From Desulfomonilaceae bacterium (GTDB lineage: Bacteria > Desulfobacterota > Desulfomonilia > Desulfomonilales > Desulfomonilaceae), in NCBI GenBank assembly GCA_031082285.1, contig JAVHLK010000021.1:1-60713 (forward strand): a stretch of DNA of 60,713 nucleotides, in the 5' to 3' direction. Position 1 is the stretch's first letter; each line of letters starts with the position of its first letter. The notes below the pieces were generated by a model. That model did no database searches. It was not told the origin of the DNA and saw nothing but the letters and a program-made list of their open reading frames with translations. Below are positions 27,909-37,013 of this stretch, one piece after another. The translations under genes were made by a program, and so were the position numbers.

Positions 27909-28128
27909 TACCGCATCCGCGATTCCCCACCAGGGACCCATTACCGGAGGCATGCGGCATCGCGGGATTCCGCGGTTCCGGAACGGTGTCGCCACCCATC
28001 GGATCGGAACTTTTCCCGTCGAGCATTGGTCTCGCGGATCAACTTCAGGCTCTTGTGCGGAACGCTGGTCGGCGCGACCGAGTAGTGCAACCGAGAATCC
28101 ATCCAACAATCCCAAGGAGATTGAATCA

Positions 28129-29163
28129 GTGAGGCTCCATGCAATCGGTTTCGGCGCGCTTAACCTCGATGAATTCTGGGAGGTTCCGGCGGAGTTTCTC
28201 TCGGCTCACGGATTACGACTCGGCGAGGAATACGTGAGAGACGAGGCATGGTTTCACTGCGTCTACCCTTCCCTTGCAAAGGAAGCGGAGATGAAGGCGC
28301 TGGACCCGGGAGGTTCGGCCGCCAACGCAATGGCCGCCCTGCGACGCATGGGATTTCACACGGGATTCTACGGAGCAACCGGTGGGGACGGTGTCTCGAG
28401 TTTGCGGCTGGGAGAACTTGGATCCGAGGACGACCTGAGAATCCGGATTACTCCGCATCCAGCGGGCAGATGTCTTGCCCTCATTGACAGAGACGACCAC
28501 TCGAAGGACCGTTCATTGGTGATATTGCCCAACGCGAACGACCTTGCGGGAAGCGGTACGCCCGACATCACGTATTTCGAGCAGGCACGGTGGGTGCATA
28601 TGACATCCTTCGTGTCGCCCGACTGTTTGCGTGCCCAGACGGAGGTGGCTCGGCAACTCGCCCGAACGACCCGCCTGAGTTTCGATCCCGGGGCCGTGTA
28701 TTGCCGACTGGGCCTTGATAGGCTCTCGCCCATCTTGAGAAGGACGGACGTATTGTTCGTCACCGAGGACGAGCTGGAGGTGTTGACCCACGAAAAGGCT
28801 CAGGACCCCGCCGCGGGAATTCTGTTTGAGATCGGGGTGTCCATCGTCGTCATCAAGATGGGGGATCGCGGCATCATGGCCGTGAACGGCCACGGGTCGA
28901 TCCGTCAACCTGCCGTCAAGCCTGCTTTGGTCAAGGACCGCACCGGCGCGGGAGACGTAGCTGCTGCAGGTTTCCTGGCAGGGATGATTTTGTCGATGGA
29001 CCTGAAAGAATGCCTTCACCTTGCGGCTCTGTGCGCTTCGAGAAGTATAGAAGGGTACGGCAGAAGCACGTACCCGGACAGAGCATTCGTCGAGACCTTT
29101 CTTAAGGATCGAGAAATCCATCCTTCCCGACGTGCTCCCCTTTCACTGCGGCATGACCATTAA
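28129..29163 (+). CDS. PfkB-family carbohydrate kinase
   Basis: The 344-residue protein has the N-terminal GGSAANAMAALRRMG signature, and the C-terminal RTGAGDVAAAGFLAG motif with the catalytic Asp. It phosphorylates a sugar, nucleoside or similar alcohol with ATP; the substrate is not readable. GTG 28129 is chosen (AAGGAG at 9 bases); the frame is open 78 codons upstream but that stretch is not protein-like and overlaps the previous gene. The canonical DTTGAGD is changed to DRTGAGD here. Confidence 0.88.
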   Translation: MRLHAIGFGALNLDEFWEVPAEFLSAHGLRLGEEYVRDEAWFHCVYPSLAKEAEMKALDPGGSAANAMAALRRMGFHTGFYGATGGDGVSSLRLGELGSEDDLRIRITPHPAGRCLALIDRDDHSKDRSLVILPNANDLAGSGTPDITYFEQARWVHMTSFVSPDCLRAQTEVARQLARTTRLSFDPGAVYCRLGLDRLSPILRRTDVLFVTEDELEVLTHEKAQDPAAGILFEIGVSIVVIKMGDRGIMAVNGHGSIRQPAVKPALVKDRTGAGDVAAAGFLAGMILSMDLKECLHLAALCASRSIEGYGRSTYPDRAFVETFLKDREIHPSRRAPLSLRHDH

Positions 29164-29464
29164 CCTCGTACGAAGAGCGCTTCGTTCTTGGACCCCTCGT
29201 TTGGAGCGAAACTCAGTAATCTCCCCGGCGCTGGGACGGGCGAGTGCCGAGTCTCCCCCGCCTCGTAAGGACACACCCGATTCGACACGCGGCTCGGCGC
29301 TGAATTCATGTTCCGCGCAAAACTATTGCGTTGCTTTTGGCCCGAAGTTCCTTACACTGGGAATGTAGGGATTTGCAATGGTGAAGCCACGCCGCCGTTG
29401 TGGGCTGCCCGAGGGGACGTGGTTTCAGCGCCCCCGGCATCATCGGTACGAGGGAGGATTAAGG
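29164..29464. other. 301-bp intergenic region
   Basis: A weak CGAAG/CTTCG hairpin with a TTCTT tail just after the kinase stop may be a terminator. Nothing else is seen. Confidence 0.35.
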
Positions 29465-30466
29465 ATGGAGAGAACGCCCAGGAGGATATTTGTCAGCGAC
29501 TGTGAAGGTCCGATCACCAAGAACGACAATGCCGCGGAACTGGCCGATGCGTTCATTCCCAAAGGCGATCGTTTTTTCGGCAAGATAAGCCTCTATGACG
29601 ACTACCTGGCCGAAGTGGTTCGCAAGCCCGGTTACAAGGCGGGAGACACGCTCCGTCTCATCCTTCCATTCTTTAAGGCCTTTGGCCTCGATGACAACAA
29701 TATGATCAAGTTCTCGCGGCGCAACATCGAAATGATCCCCCAGGCCGACTGCATGTTGCGGGAGATCCTCGATATTGTTCCCGCGTACGTGGTGAGCACC
29801 AGCTATTCTCCGTACATTCGGGCGGTCTGCGACGCGCTGGGCTTTCCCGTCATGAATACCTATTCGACAGCGGTGAGCCTTGACAAGTACGAGCTCATCC
29901 AGTCCGAAAAAAAGCTGCTGAGGGAACTGCACGCTCGGATCGTGGATCTTCCGGACTTCTCAATACCCGCTCACGCTTCGTCGGCCGACGATCTGAGCGA
30001 AGCCGACAGAGCTACCGTCCGTGTATTGGATGAAATATTTTGGACCACGTTGTCCTCCATGCGCATCAACCGCATGATCGAGGAAGTCAACCCCATCGGC
30101 GGCCGCGAAAAGGCTATGGCCATTGAAAAGATAAGAGATCGGGAAGGCGCGGACCTGCGAGACGTTTTCTACGTCGGCGACAGTATCACCGACGTCGAAG
30201 CCTTCCGACTCGTCCGGTCCGGCGGGGGAATGGCCCTCTCCTTCAACGGTAACGACTGGGCGGTGAGAGAAGCCTCCTTTGCAGTGACCGCCCAGACGGC
30301 ACTTCCCATCGGTTGGCTCGCCATGTTGTTCGTCAACCAGGGCACACGAGGATTTCAAGATCTCATGATGGGTGAGATCTCCCCGGATTCAACGCAGAGA
30401 ATAGCGGACATGAGCTGCCGGGTGAGAAAATCGGTCAGGACGGAGAAGATCGGAAGTCTGGGATAG
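29465..30466 (+). CDS. HAD-superfamily protein related to EhaR
   Basis: The 333-residue protein opens with IFVSDCEGPITKNDNAAELADAF and PKGDRFFGKISLYDDYLAEV, and has PGYKAGDTLRLILPFFKAFG. This pattern is that of the HAD-like protein named subunit R of the methanogen Eha hydrogenase operon, which also occurs in some bacteria. The nucleophile motif is DCEG, and motif IV is VGDSITDVEAF, so phosphatase or phosphotransferase activity is possible; the substrate is unknown. ATG 29465 follows GGGAGGATTAAGG. It is not next to any hydrogenase gene. Confidence 0.75.
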   Translation: MERTPRRIFVSDCEGPITKNDNAAELADAFIPKGDRFFGKISLYDDYLAEVVRKPGYKAGDTLRLILPFFKAFGLDDNNMIKFSRRNIEMIPQADCMLREILDIVPAYVVSTSYSPYIRAVCDALGFPVMNTYSTAVSLDKYELIQSEKKLLRELHARIVDLPDFSIPAHASSADDLSEADRATVRVLDEIFWTTLSSMRINRMIEEVNPIGGREKAMAIEKIRDREGADLRDVFYVGDSITDVEAFRLVRSGGGMALSFNGNDWAVREASFAVTAQTALPIGWLAMLFVNQGTRGFQDLMMGEISPDSTQRIADMSCRVRKSVRTEKIGSLG

Positions 30467-30527
30467 GCCGAGCATCGGCGCCGCCCCGTCCCGATTTCTG
30501 CGCGGGATGCCGGGGGGGTCGCCCAGA

Positions 30528-30596
30528 GGAGATCTTGCGGAACGCGGGAAGGCCGGCGCTGCCGTGGCGGAAATAATTGGCGTGAATTCGACGCCG
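30528..30596. repeat. dispersed intergenic repeat, copy 2 (inverted)
   Basis: Bases 30537-30560 are the exact reverse complement of 6732-6755, and CGTGAATTCG lies at the same 20-bp distance as in copy 1. It lies between two convergent genes. Confidence 0.7.
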
Positions 30597-30634
30597 TATT
30601 GACCAAACGGCTCATTAGTCGGGAGAACGCGTGC

Positions 30635-32065
30635 TCAGTAGATGTACGGCACGAATTTCCACGTCCGTTGTCGATACTCGTCGTATTCGGGGAAGCGGTC
30701 GGCCAGGATGCGCTCCTCTTTCTCGGACTTCACCACGTAGAGCACGGAAAAAGTCAACCAGAGGGGGACGCTTGCAATACTTCCGAACAAGAGGAGGTAC
30801 CCCAGGAATATCAGTATCAGACCGGTATACATGGGATGACGCACGAGTGAGTAGATGCCCGTGGTCACAAGCGTTCCGCTCCGTCTCGGCGCTGCGAACA
30901 CGCGGAAATTTCGGCCCAGTGAGCGCAAGCTCATGAGCGCGGCAATAATGCCTATCAATCCGATGCCCCCGGCTGCAATCTGCTGTACGGTCGAGACCTG
31001 CACGTGTCTCAGTGAGTGTTCCAACGGCGCGATAATCAGGATCAACGCCTGGCACAAGATGTATCCGACTGAGATTCCCCTCACGTCCTCTCCCCGGCGT
31101 TGCGGGTCGCGATGGGGTCTCGACAGGCTGAACGGCCCCTCACTTCGTCGGCCTCTTTCCAGAAGTACGAGGTACAGGATCCCCCAGTTGAGGTTGTACA
31201 CCGTCTCGAACCCCAATTTGCGAAGCATCACCGCTACGGTGGGCGAACGGTGACCGGAAAAGCATGTCACGAGTACCGGACGGTCCTTGGGCTTGTCGCG
31301 CGCGGCCTCCACTATGCCTTTTCCCCACGGAAAGCTCTCCGCTCCCTGCAATCTGTTCCAGTAGAATTCGGGTTTCGTACGAACGTCGACGATCCACGTA
31401 TCTTCGGGCAGACTCGTGAGCTTCCACGGCGCCAACGGACGTGCCCCGGCTGCAACGGTAACGATCTCGGTACCCAAGATCAGGTGGAGCAGGAGAAAGA
31501 ACTTGCTTGTACCCGGCCCTTCAAGGCCGTTCATGAGGTGTTCCCGTCGGACTCGTCGAACAATGAGCACGGTCTGCAGTACGTAAAGACAGGCCGCGAT
31601 GCCCGAGAGGAGCCGGGCGGAACTACTCCCGGTGACGATGCACAGAGCAACCAGTCCGAGTAGAAACGCAGTGGTGAGTGGATGAATGATCTGAACCGCG
31701 TGGACTCGAGCGAAAAGATGTCCATCGCGCGTGATGGAAGGAATGAAGAGGAAATAGCTCAAGAGGCTGCCGACAGACACGACAAAAAGGAACACCCCCG
31801 GTACGGCAACCGCGATCACGCCGATCAGCTCCACGCCGGTCAACTGCCGGGCCGTGAAGCCGGTTTCCACGAGGGCCGCTACGACGGCGCACGCAGTGAC
31901 GACGTAAAAGAGAACCGGCAGCAGACGGCTCTCTTCGAGCTTTTCCTGAAGTGTGCCTGAATTATGGGCTGGTCCGTTAACGATTGCGATCGCCCTCCCG
32001 AATCCCTTGACGGGGTTTTCAGCATCATTACGGCACATGGCCTCGAGCTTCAAGCCGTGAGACAT
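30635..32065 (-). CDS. membrane protein with central rhodanese domain and C-terminal isoprenylcysteine-methyltransferase-like domain
   Basis: The 476-residue protein has about five membrane helices in residues 50-210, a rhodanese domain at about 215-305 with WIVDVRTKPEF and the active-site loop CFSGHRS (Cys268), then a four-helix ICMT/PEMT-type module (345-476) ending GIYSLVRHPMYTGLILIF ... EERILADRFPEYDEYRQRTW. ICMT/PEMT modules methylate lipids or thiols at the membrane; rhodaneses carry persulfide sulfur. The combination suggests sulfur or thiol chemistry at the membrane, but this is inference. No ribosome binding site is seen before the ATG at 32065, so the start may lie further in. Confidence 0.75.
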   Translation of the reverse strand: MSHGLKLEAMCRNDAENPVKGFGRAIAIVNGPAHNSGTLQEKLEESRLLPVLFYVVTACAVVAALVETGFTARQLTGVELIGVIAVAVPGVFLFVVSVGSLLSYFLFIPSITRDGHLFARVHAVQIIHPLTTAFLLGLVALCIVTGSSSARLLSGIAACLYVLQTVLIVRRVRREHLMNGLEGPGTSKFFLLLHLILGTEIVTVAAGARPLAPWKLTSLPEDTWIVDVRTKPEFYWNRLQGAESFPWGKGIVEAARDKPKDRPVLVTCFSGHRSPTVAVMLRKLGFETVYNLNWGILYLVLLERGRRSEGPFSLSRPHRDPQRRGEDVRGISVGYILCQALILIIAPLEHSLRHVQVSTVQQIAAGGIGLIGIIAALMSLRSLGRNFRVFAAPRRSGTLVTTGIYSLVRHPMYTGLILIFLGYLLLFGSIASVPLWLTFSVLYVVKSEKEERILADRFPEYDEYRQRTWKFVPYIY

Positions 32066-32122
32066 GGCTCATGCGATTGGGACACGCATCATATGTGTCG
32101 TGTTCCCCCCTATCGTCTCAGA

Positions 32123-32323
32123 CTACCGGTTTCTCATCCGTCTCAGCTTCTTGAGCAGTCTCTTTCGGGCTGCCATCGCTTTCCTCTTGCGCTTCACGCT
32201 CGGTTTCTCATAGGCGCGTCTTTTCTTGGTCTCGGTGAGAACACCCGATTTCTGAACCTGTTTCTTAAATCTTCTCAACGCGTTCTCAAATGGTTCATCT
32301 TCCTTCACATAGACTCCCGGCAT
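32123..32323 (-). CDS. rpsU: 30S ribosomal protein S21
   Basis: The 66-residue, very basic protein begins [20 protein letters not shown] and has the [18 protein letters not shown] segment of bS21. ATG preceded by AAAGGAG at 7 bases. Transcribed with the downstream gene only 57 bp away or alone. Confidence 0.96.
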   Translation of the reverse strand: MPGVYVKEDEPFENALRRFKKQVQKSGVLTETKKRRAYEKPSVKRKRKAMAARKRLLKKLRRMRNR

Positions 32324-32484
32324 ATAGGTCTCCTTTCCTGTTCCCGGAATTGTGATGACACATATCCGTCATTGGGCACCGCGATCGAGTACGGAACCGG
32401 TTCGCACACCACCCCGCAGGCTCCCGGTCGCACGTGTCTACTCGTTTGTGTAAAATTGGCGTACACGGCCCCCTGACGGGACCG

Positions 32485-32512
32485 TTGACAGCTTGAGGTC
32501 TCAGTATAAGAT
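32485..32512 (+). promoter_or_regulatory. candidate plus-strand promoter without a gene
   Basis: TTGACA, 16 bases, TAAGAT. A short AGGG/CCCT hairpin with TTTTT follows at about 32560-32578, so a short antisense or small RNA is possible. Confidence 0.4.
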
Positions 32513-32730
32513 TGCAGCTATCCTGGCTGGAAGTATCAGATCCCTTCTACAGGACGTTTCAGGGCACTCACCCTTTTTCCAACGAAACGCCCCTCGAAAT
32601 CACGTCTGAGTCGCGCTTCTCCTGCATGTATGCTTGGTGCGCACTCTAATCATTTAAAATAAACCACATGAATGCGCTCGTCAATAGAAATTCACCTGTC
32701 CGCGTATCCGTTCACGTACGCGCGGCAAGC

Positions 32731-32815
32731 CGTCATCCCGAGGAGCGATCCGACGAAGCAATCTCTCCGTCCGCGCGGTCAAGGCAACCGGATTGCTTCG
32801 CTCGCAACGGCGAAT
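32731..32815. repeat. imperfect inverted intergenic repeat of the GAAGCAATCTC type
   Basis: CGTCATCCCGAGGAGCGA ... GACGAAGCAATCTC and, in the other half, GGATTGCTTCGCTCGCAACG can pair. I have seen near-identical repeats scattered in many bacterial genomes; related loci here are near 22333, 46700 and 47283. Confidence 0.6.
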
Positions 32816-32840
32816 TGGTCGTTGAGTTCCTCCCCCCGGT

Positions 32841-33596
32841 CTATCGGTCGGATTCGGACAAACGTGACACATCTGCCTGCACGTCTCTGTCTTGAAAGAA
32901 TCCCGGATCGTCAAGATAGCGGGTGAGCGTCTCCCACTCGTCGATGTTCATGACCTCCTTCAGGAGAGGAAGTCCGACCGTTTTGAACGGTATGAGGCTC
33001 AAGAGATCAACGCCCGCGCGTTCCGCGGCTTCGTGCCCCCCTTGCTCTCGGTCAAGCACCACGAGGACGGTGCGGCACTGCACGTCCGTCAGATTTCTCC
33101 TGTCGACCTCATGCCGAACCTGTTCGAGAGCAATCTCCTTGCTGTCGAACCGGGTCACGAGATCGTCAACGAGCGCGATTCGATCCCCGGATGCCACTTC
33201 CCCCTCAAGCAGAGCATGCTCCCCATAGGACGATATGGCATCGCGTAGGGATTCCACGGATTTCACGTTCTCCATCTTCCGGGTGAAGCCGGCGGGAATC
33301 CCCCCGGCAACGGACATGCCCGCGGCGATGGGTACCCCGGCCATGGCAATTCCGATGACCTTCGTGATGTCCGGACATTCCTCACGTACCAGCCTGCACA
33401 TGGCCGTGCACACTTTTCGAAAAATGTCCGGGTACGAGACCAGCGGTCTCAACTGGATGTACAAGGGACTGTACAACCCGGAAATCAATGTCCAGCCTTC
33501 CGGTTTGTCCCGATGGAAGGTCCGAATCATCCGGTTTTCGTACAAGAGCTTCACTATCTCACCGGCCGCGTTCCTCTTTTCCTCTACCCATGACAT
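32841..33596 (-). CDS. orotate phosphoribosyltransferase-like protein
   Basis: The 251-residue type I phosphoribosyltransferase starts MSWVEEKRNAAGEIVKLLYE and has SGLYSPLYIQLR, the AMAGVPIAAGMS loop and the PRPP motif IALVDDLVTRFDSKE. OPRT joins orotate to PRPP in pyrimidine synthesis. The PRPP loop normally reads DxxTTGGS; here it is DLVTRFDS, so substrate use may differ. ATG 33596 (AGGAG at 10 bases) is preferred over an in-frame start 28 codons upstream. Confidence 0.8.
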   Translation of the reverse strand: MSWVEEKRNAAGEIVKLLYENRMIRTFHRDKPEGWTLISGLYSPLYIQLRPLVSYPDIFRKVCTAMCRLVREECPDITKVIGIAMAGVPIAAGMSVAGGIPAGFTRKMENVKSVESLRDAISSYGEHALLEGEVASGDRIALVDDLVTRFDSKEIALEQVRHEVDRRNLTDVQCRTVLVVLDREQGGHEAAERAGVDLLSLIPFKTVGLPLLKEVMNIDEWETLTRYLDDPGFFQDRDVQADVSRLSESDR

Positions 33597-34042
33597 GGAC
33601 TTGTTTCTCCTCAAGCCGATCGCTCGTGATGCCCGCGCGCTCGTGGGACCCGAGACAATGATCCTCCGACACTTCCTCACAATCGATAATGGAAAGCTGA
33701 ACGGTCACGCAAAACCGACAAATTGTCAAGTCAATTACCCGGAGAATTGTATGCACATACTCTTGGGCGAAACGAATCAATCTCGTTGATTTGACTACGC
33801 AAGAAAGGAGACATTACTTCTTTTCTCCGTCCTCCGGAGTAACGACGTGCAGCGATTGCCGGGGCTGTGCGAGCCGGTACAAGCATCGGTAAAGATCGAC
33901 GCCGCGCGGGGCCGGCCGCTTTCGCCATGTAGCCGTAGACGCTTTCGTCACCTGCTGTGGCCGCGGCTCGTTGACTAACAGGTCGATCTATTGTAAATCT
34001 ATAGCTCTTAACCTCGACTATCCCAAGTTTGGCAGGTAATCT
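33597..34042. other. divergent intergenic region
   Basis: 446 bp between the OPRT-like gene and the reductase-dehydratase fusion. GACAA-A-TTGTC, a small operator-like palindrome, lies near 33716-33726. Confidence 0.4.
33971..33999 (+). promoter_or_regulatory. candidate promoter for the reductase-dehydratase fusion
   Basis: TTGACT, 17 bases, TAAATC, ending 43 bases before the ATG. Confidence 0.4.
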
Positions 34043-35632
34043 ATGCTCACTGGCAAGAACATTCTCATCATCGGCGCGAGAGCCGGCGGATACGGAGCAT
34101 CCATTGCACAGGCCGCCGCGAGGGCCGGCGCCCGCGTTTTCGGTACTACGCTGGTCCCGGAAGATCAGCGCGAACGAGACTTCTTCAATGAAATCGAGAC
34201 AACCCTCATCGATGTGCCGCTCAGATTCGACATCGAAAAACGCGACCGCGTCTTCGAAGCCCTCACCGCCATCGAGGACCGCCTCAAGGCTCACGGCGTA
34301 GCCGGGCTGGACTCGGTAATCCACACGGTAGCCGGAGGCTTTCCGCGCCAACCTTCGGTCATGAAGGCAGTGGGGGATATTCTTAAGGGAAAACACACGT
34401 TCGTCGACATGGCCACCGCGGTCAAGAGAAACGTCTATTACGTGAATGCAGGATCCTTCGGCGACATCATGGAGGGATTGCCGAATCTGACCGATGATTC
34501 CACGCAGTATCTCGCGCTTACCTATCGGGGTGAGCTGCCGTACTTCATTTCCCACACGAAGAAGAACCTGGAGCACATAGCGCTTCGTGCATCCCGCAAC
34601 GGCAAGAACACGGTTGTTGCGGCCCTTCCCGAAGCCTGGACGCAATCATCGCAGTTCTTCACCGGAATAGAGATTGCCGTTCTCCACAATTATCTCAAAT
34701 ACTTGAAAAACAGAACCTCTGTTTCGGAAGACCTGGCGGACCGCTATGCCGTGATGGTGGAAGCCCTCGGCAAAGAGGAAGGGCTCGATCGGCTCGTCGA
34801 CGACATGCAAGGCTTTTTCCAACAGGACTGGTCTCGTATCGACCACGACTCGGACTTGGCGGAACTGTCTCGGGTCGTTCGTACCCTTTTCGCACGTTTG
34901 CGCAATGAAGGAACGTTTCCGATCCTTCGAAGGTCCGTTGAGATCATTTCGGATTTTGTCCGGGACGCTTCAGGAGTCATCGTTGTCCGTGAGGTTGTTG
35001 CCGGGCGTCGATATCAGTCCGGAGACGTGCGCCAGGTTCATTACGCAGATCTCCTTGGGCACACCACCATTCACAACGCCAAACCGCGCGAAAAACCCCC
35101 GATGAAATCGGTCGTCACGCGCAAGTGGGTGGAGTACGACAGGGACGATATCCGCCAAACACTGAGCATGTACGGGGAGAATTTCCTGTTCGTAGATAAG
35201 GTTGTGGCAGAAGCCGGCGAGGTCGTGGACGGGAAGATGGGCTTTGGTCGGTATACCGTTCCCACGCCGGAAGAGAACCCCATTCTCAGGGACCATTTTG
35301 TGGGCATGCCCCTGTTCGGCGGACATCTACAGATGGAGGCCGTGGCTCAGTTCGGCACCTTCATGATGTTACAGGCCCTCAGGGGGAAGAAACTGTTCCC
35401 CATCTTGACCGGAACCGAGTTTCCCGATCTCAACACCATGGCCCCTCCGGGCGAGACCCTGACCATGGTCGGGACGATCAGGTTCCGCGACAAGAGGGAT
35501 CTCGTCCTCGAGGCATTCATCGAGAATCGCTATGCTCGATCCAAGGGACTGATTCGCGGTATGATCCTTAACGAGCGGGTGATTCGTAAGATGCTGGGTA
35601 CCTTTATGTCGGGAAACCAAAACAATGGTTGA
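34043..35632 (+). CDS. FabI-like Rossmann domain fused to FabZ/FabA-like hotdog dehydratase
   Basis: The 529-residue protein has an N-terminal Rossmann domain, ILIIGARAGGYGASIAQAAA, with a SDR/enoyl-reductase-like Tyr167-x6-Lys174 (YFISHTKKNLEH) spacing as in FabI. From about residue 365 to the end it is a hotdog dehydratase: DHFVGMPLFGGHLQMEAVAQ carries the catalytic His418 and Glu432 positions of FabZ. This would put the dehydration and the enoyl reduction steps of fatty-acid elongation in one chain. Whether both halves are active is unknown. Start ATG with GGCAGG upstream. No other fab gene is near. Confidence 0.75.
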   Translation: MLTGKNILIIGARAGGYGASIAQAAARAGARVFGTTLVPEDQRERDFFNEIETTLIDVPLRFDIEKRDRVFEALTAIEDRLKAHGVAGLDSVIHTVAGGFPRQPSVMKAVGDILKGKHTFVDMATAVKRNVYYVNAGSFGDIMEGLPNLTDDSTQYLALTYRGELPYFISHTKKNLEHIALRASRNGKNTVVAALPEAWTQSSQFFTGIEIAVLHNYLKYLKNRTSVSEDLADRYAVMVEALGKEEGLDRLVDDMQGFFQQDWSRIDHDSDLAELSRVVRTLFARLRNEGTFPILRRSVEIISDFVRDASGVIVVREVVAGRRYQSGDVRQVHYADLLGHTTIHNAKPREKPPMKSVVTRKWVEYDRDDIRQTLSMYGENFLFVDKVVAEAGEVVDGKMGFGRYTVPTPEENPILRDHFVGMPLFGGHLQMEAVAQFGTFMMLQALRGKKLFPILTGTEFPDLNTMAPPGETLTMVGTIRFRDKRDLVLEAFIENRYARSKGLIRGMILNERVIRKMLGTFMSGNQNNG

Positions 35633-35921
35633 CTGATTCCCTCCGGTCCGGTATCGAATGACTGACGGCACAAGGAACGACTCACGTGCCGATCTCGATT
35701 CCCCAGGCTCTGAATGGGGGAATCCCCTTCGTTACCTGTTGAACGATTGTTCTCCGCGTAGGATGTGCCCGGTCGCGACCGAGGCCTCCGAACTTCAGAC
35801 ACGGAGCCGAGTCATTCGGCATACGATACCAGGTAGGCGGTAATCGTACCGGCAACAACCGCCGTGAATTCACCTCACGTGATCTTGAGTGTTCCGAGAC
35901 GACTCGGAATAATGGCGCGTC

Positions 35922-37013
35922 ATGAACTCATCCCGTTGGGACACCGGCAAAACCGAAGCCAAGCTTGTGGAACTCGAGGCGGTGCTTCGAGGCATCGGCA
36001 ACCAGCGCCTCCTTATCCTCTGCCACAACAACCCCGATCCCGATACGATCGCGAGCGCCTACGGATTCAGTTTTCTGCTCAGCAAGAGATTCGGCATCCG
36101 TAGCGTGCTGGGGCACGGCGGCGTGGTTACGCGGGCCGAGAATAAGGCTATGATCCAACGGCTGAGAATCAACATCACAAAGATGTCCAGGCTCGTACCC
36201 TCTCGCTACTTCGGCATTGCCGCGGTGGACTCACAACCGGGTACGGGCAATAATCTCCTTGCATCCAGAGGCGTGCTTCCTCTCATCGTCATCGATCATC
36301 ATCCGCTCCGAAAACTCTCGCGCAAAGTGGAATTCTACGATATCCGACCTACCTACGGTGCGACATCCACGATCGTCACCGAGTATCTCGTTGCAGCGGA
36401 CATCACCCCGACACGCCGGGTCGCCAACGCATTGCTGTACGGACTCAAGACCGACACGCATTCATTGGTCAGAACGTCATCGCCGAATGATTTCAAGGCG
36501 TTCAATTTTCTCTCACCGCTCACCAACCCCCGCGTCCTGGGCTATATTGAGAAGCCTTCCTTGGACCTGGAATACTTTGACGATCATCACCGCGGCCTGG
36601 CTCACGCGGTCCTGTATCGGGACGTTGCCGTGTCGTGCCTCGGGAAGATCCATACCGAATCCATTATTCCGGAACTGGCGGACCTCCTTCTGCGTATTGA
36701 CGGCGTCAGTTGGTCGCTGTGCATGGGAGAACTCAACGACCTCATGATCATATCCCTGCGCTCGACCTCCAGGAAGTACCGAGCCGGCACGGTGATCCGC
36801 CGACTCATCGGCAAGTCCGGCTTTGCCGGGGGCCACAAGGAGATGGCGGGCGGGCAGGTGCCCCTTTCCGGAATGAACTCCGGCGAAAAGGAGGAACTCC
36901 GCAAACGACTCGTCGAAAGGTTTCTCAGGCTTATCGATCGCCGCAATTGTGTTCCCAAACGCCTCGTCAATTCCGCAGAGCCTGCCGGCGAGGAATGCGA
37001 CGCGGAATTGTAG
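35922..37013 (+). CDS. DHH/DHHA1 phosphoesterase (NrnA-type or related)
   Basis: The 363-residue protein has DHH motifs HNNPDPDTIAS (35-45), VDSQPG (Asp103), DHHP (125-128) and a C-terminal DHHA1 domain with GGHKEMAGGQV. Bacterial homologues degrade nanoRNA, pAp or cyclic dinucleotides. Start ATG has no strong ribosome binding site. The family could not be narrowed further from sequence alone. Confidence 0.88.
   Translation: MNSSRWDTGKTEAKLVELEAVLRGIGNQRLLILCHNNPDPDTIASAYGFSFLLSKRFGIRSVLGHGGVVTRAENKAMIQRLRINITKMSRLVPSRYFGIAAVDSQPGTGNNLLASRGVLPLIVIDHHPLRKLSRKVEFYDIRPTYGATSTIVTEYLVAADITPTRRVANALLYGLKTDTHSLVRTSSPNDFKAFNFLSPLTNPRVLGYIEKPSLDLEYFDDHHRGLAHAVLYRDVAVSCLGKIHTESIIPELADLLLRIDGVSWSLCMGELNDLMIISLRSTSRKYRAGTVIRRLIGKSGFAGGHKEMAGGQVPLSGMNSGEKEELRKRLVERFLRLIDRRNCVPKRLVNSAEPAGEECDAEL

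Larger units (their letters stand above)
32324..32840. other. 517-bp intergenic region upstream of rpsU
   Basis: Should contain the rpsU promoter, which I could not identify with confidence. A plus-strand promoter at 32485-32512 and a repeat at about 32731-32815 are listed separately. Confidence 0.45.

Noticed and set aside
27895-28128. Upstream extension of the PfkB gene
   Set aside because: Overlaps the SGNH-like gene and lacks homology; GTG 28129 has AAGGAG at 9 bases.
32566-32680. Possible 6S or SRP RNA after the plus-strand promoter
   Set aside because: I could not find the conserved bulge or SRP loop sequences; only a generic small RNA is possible.
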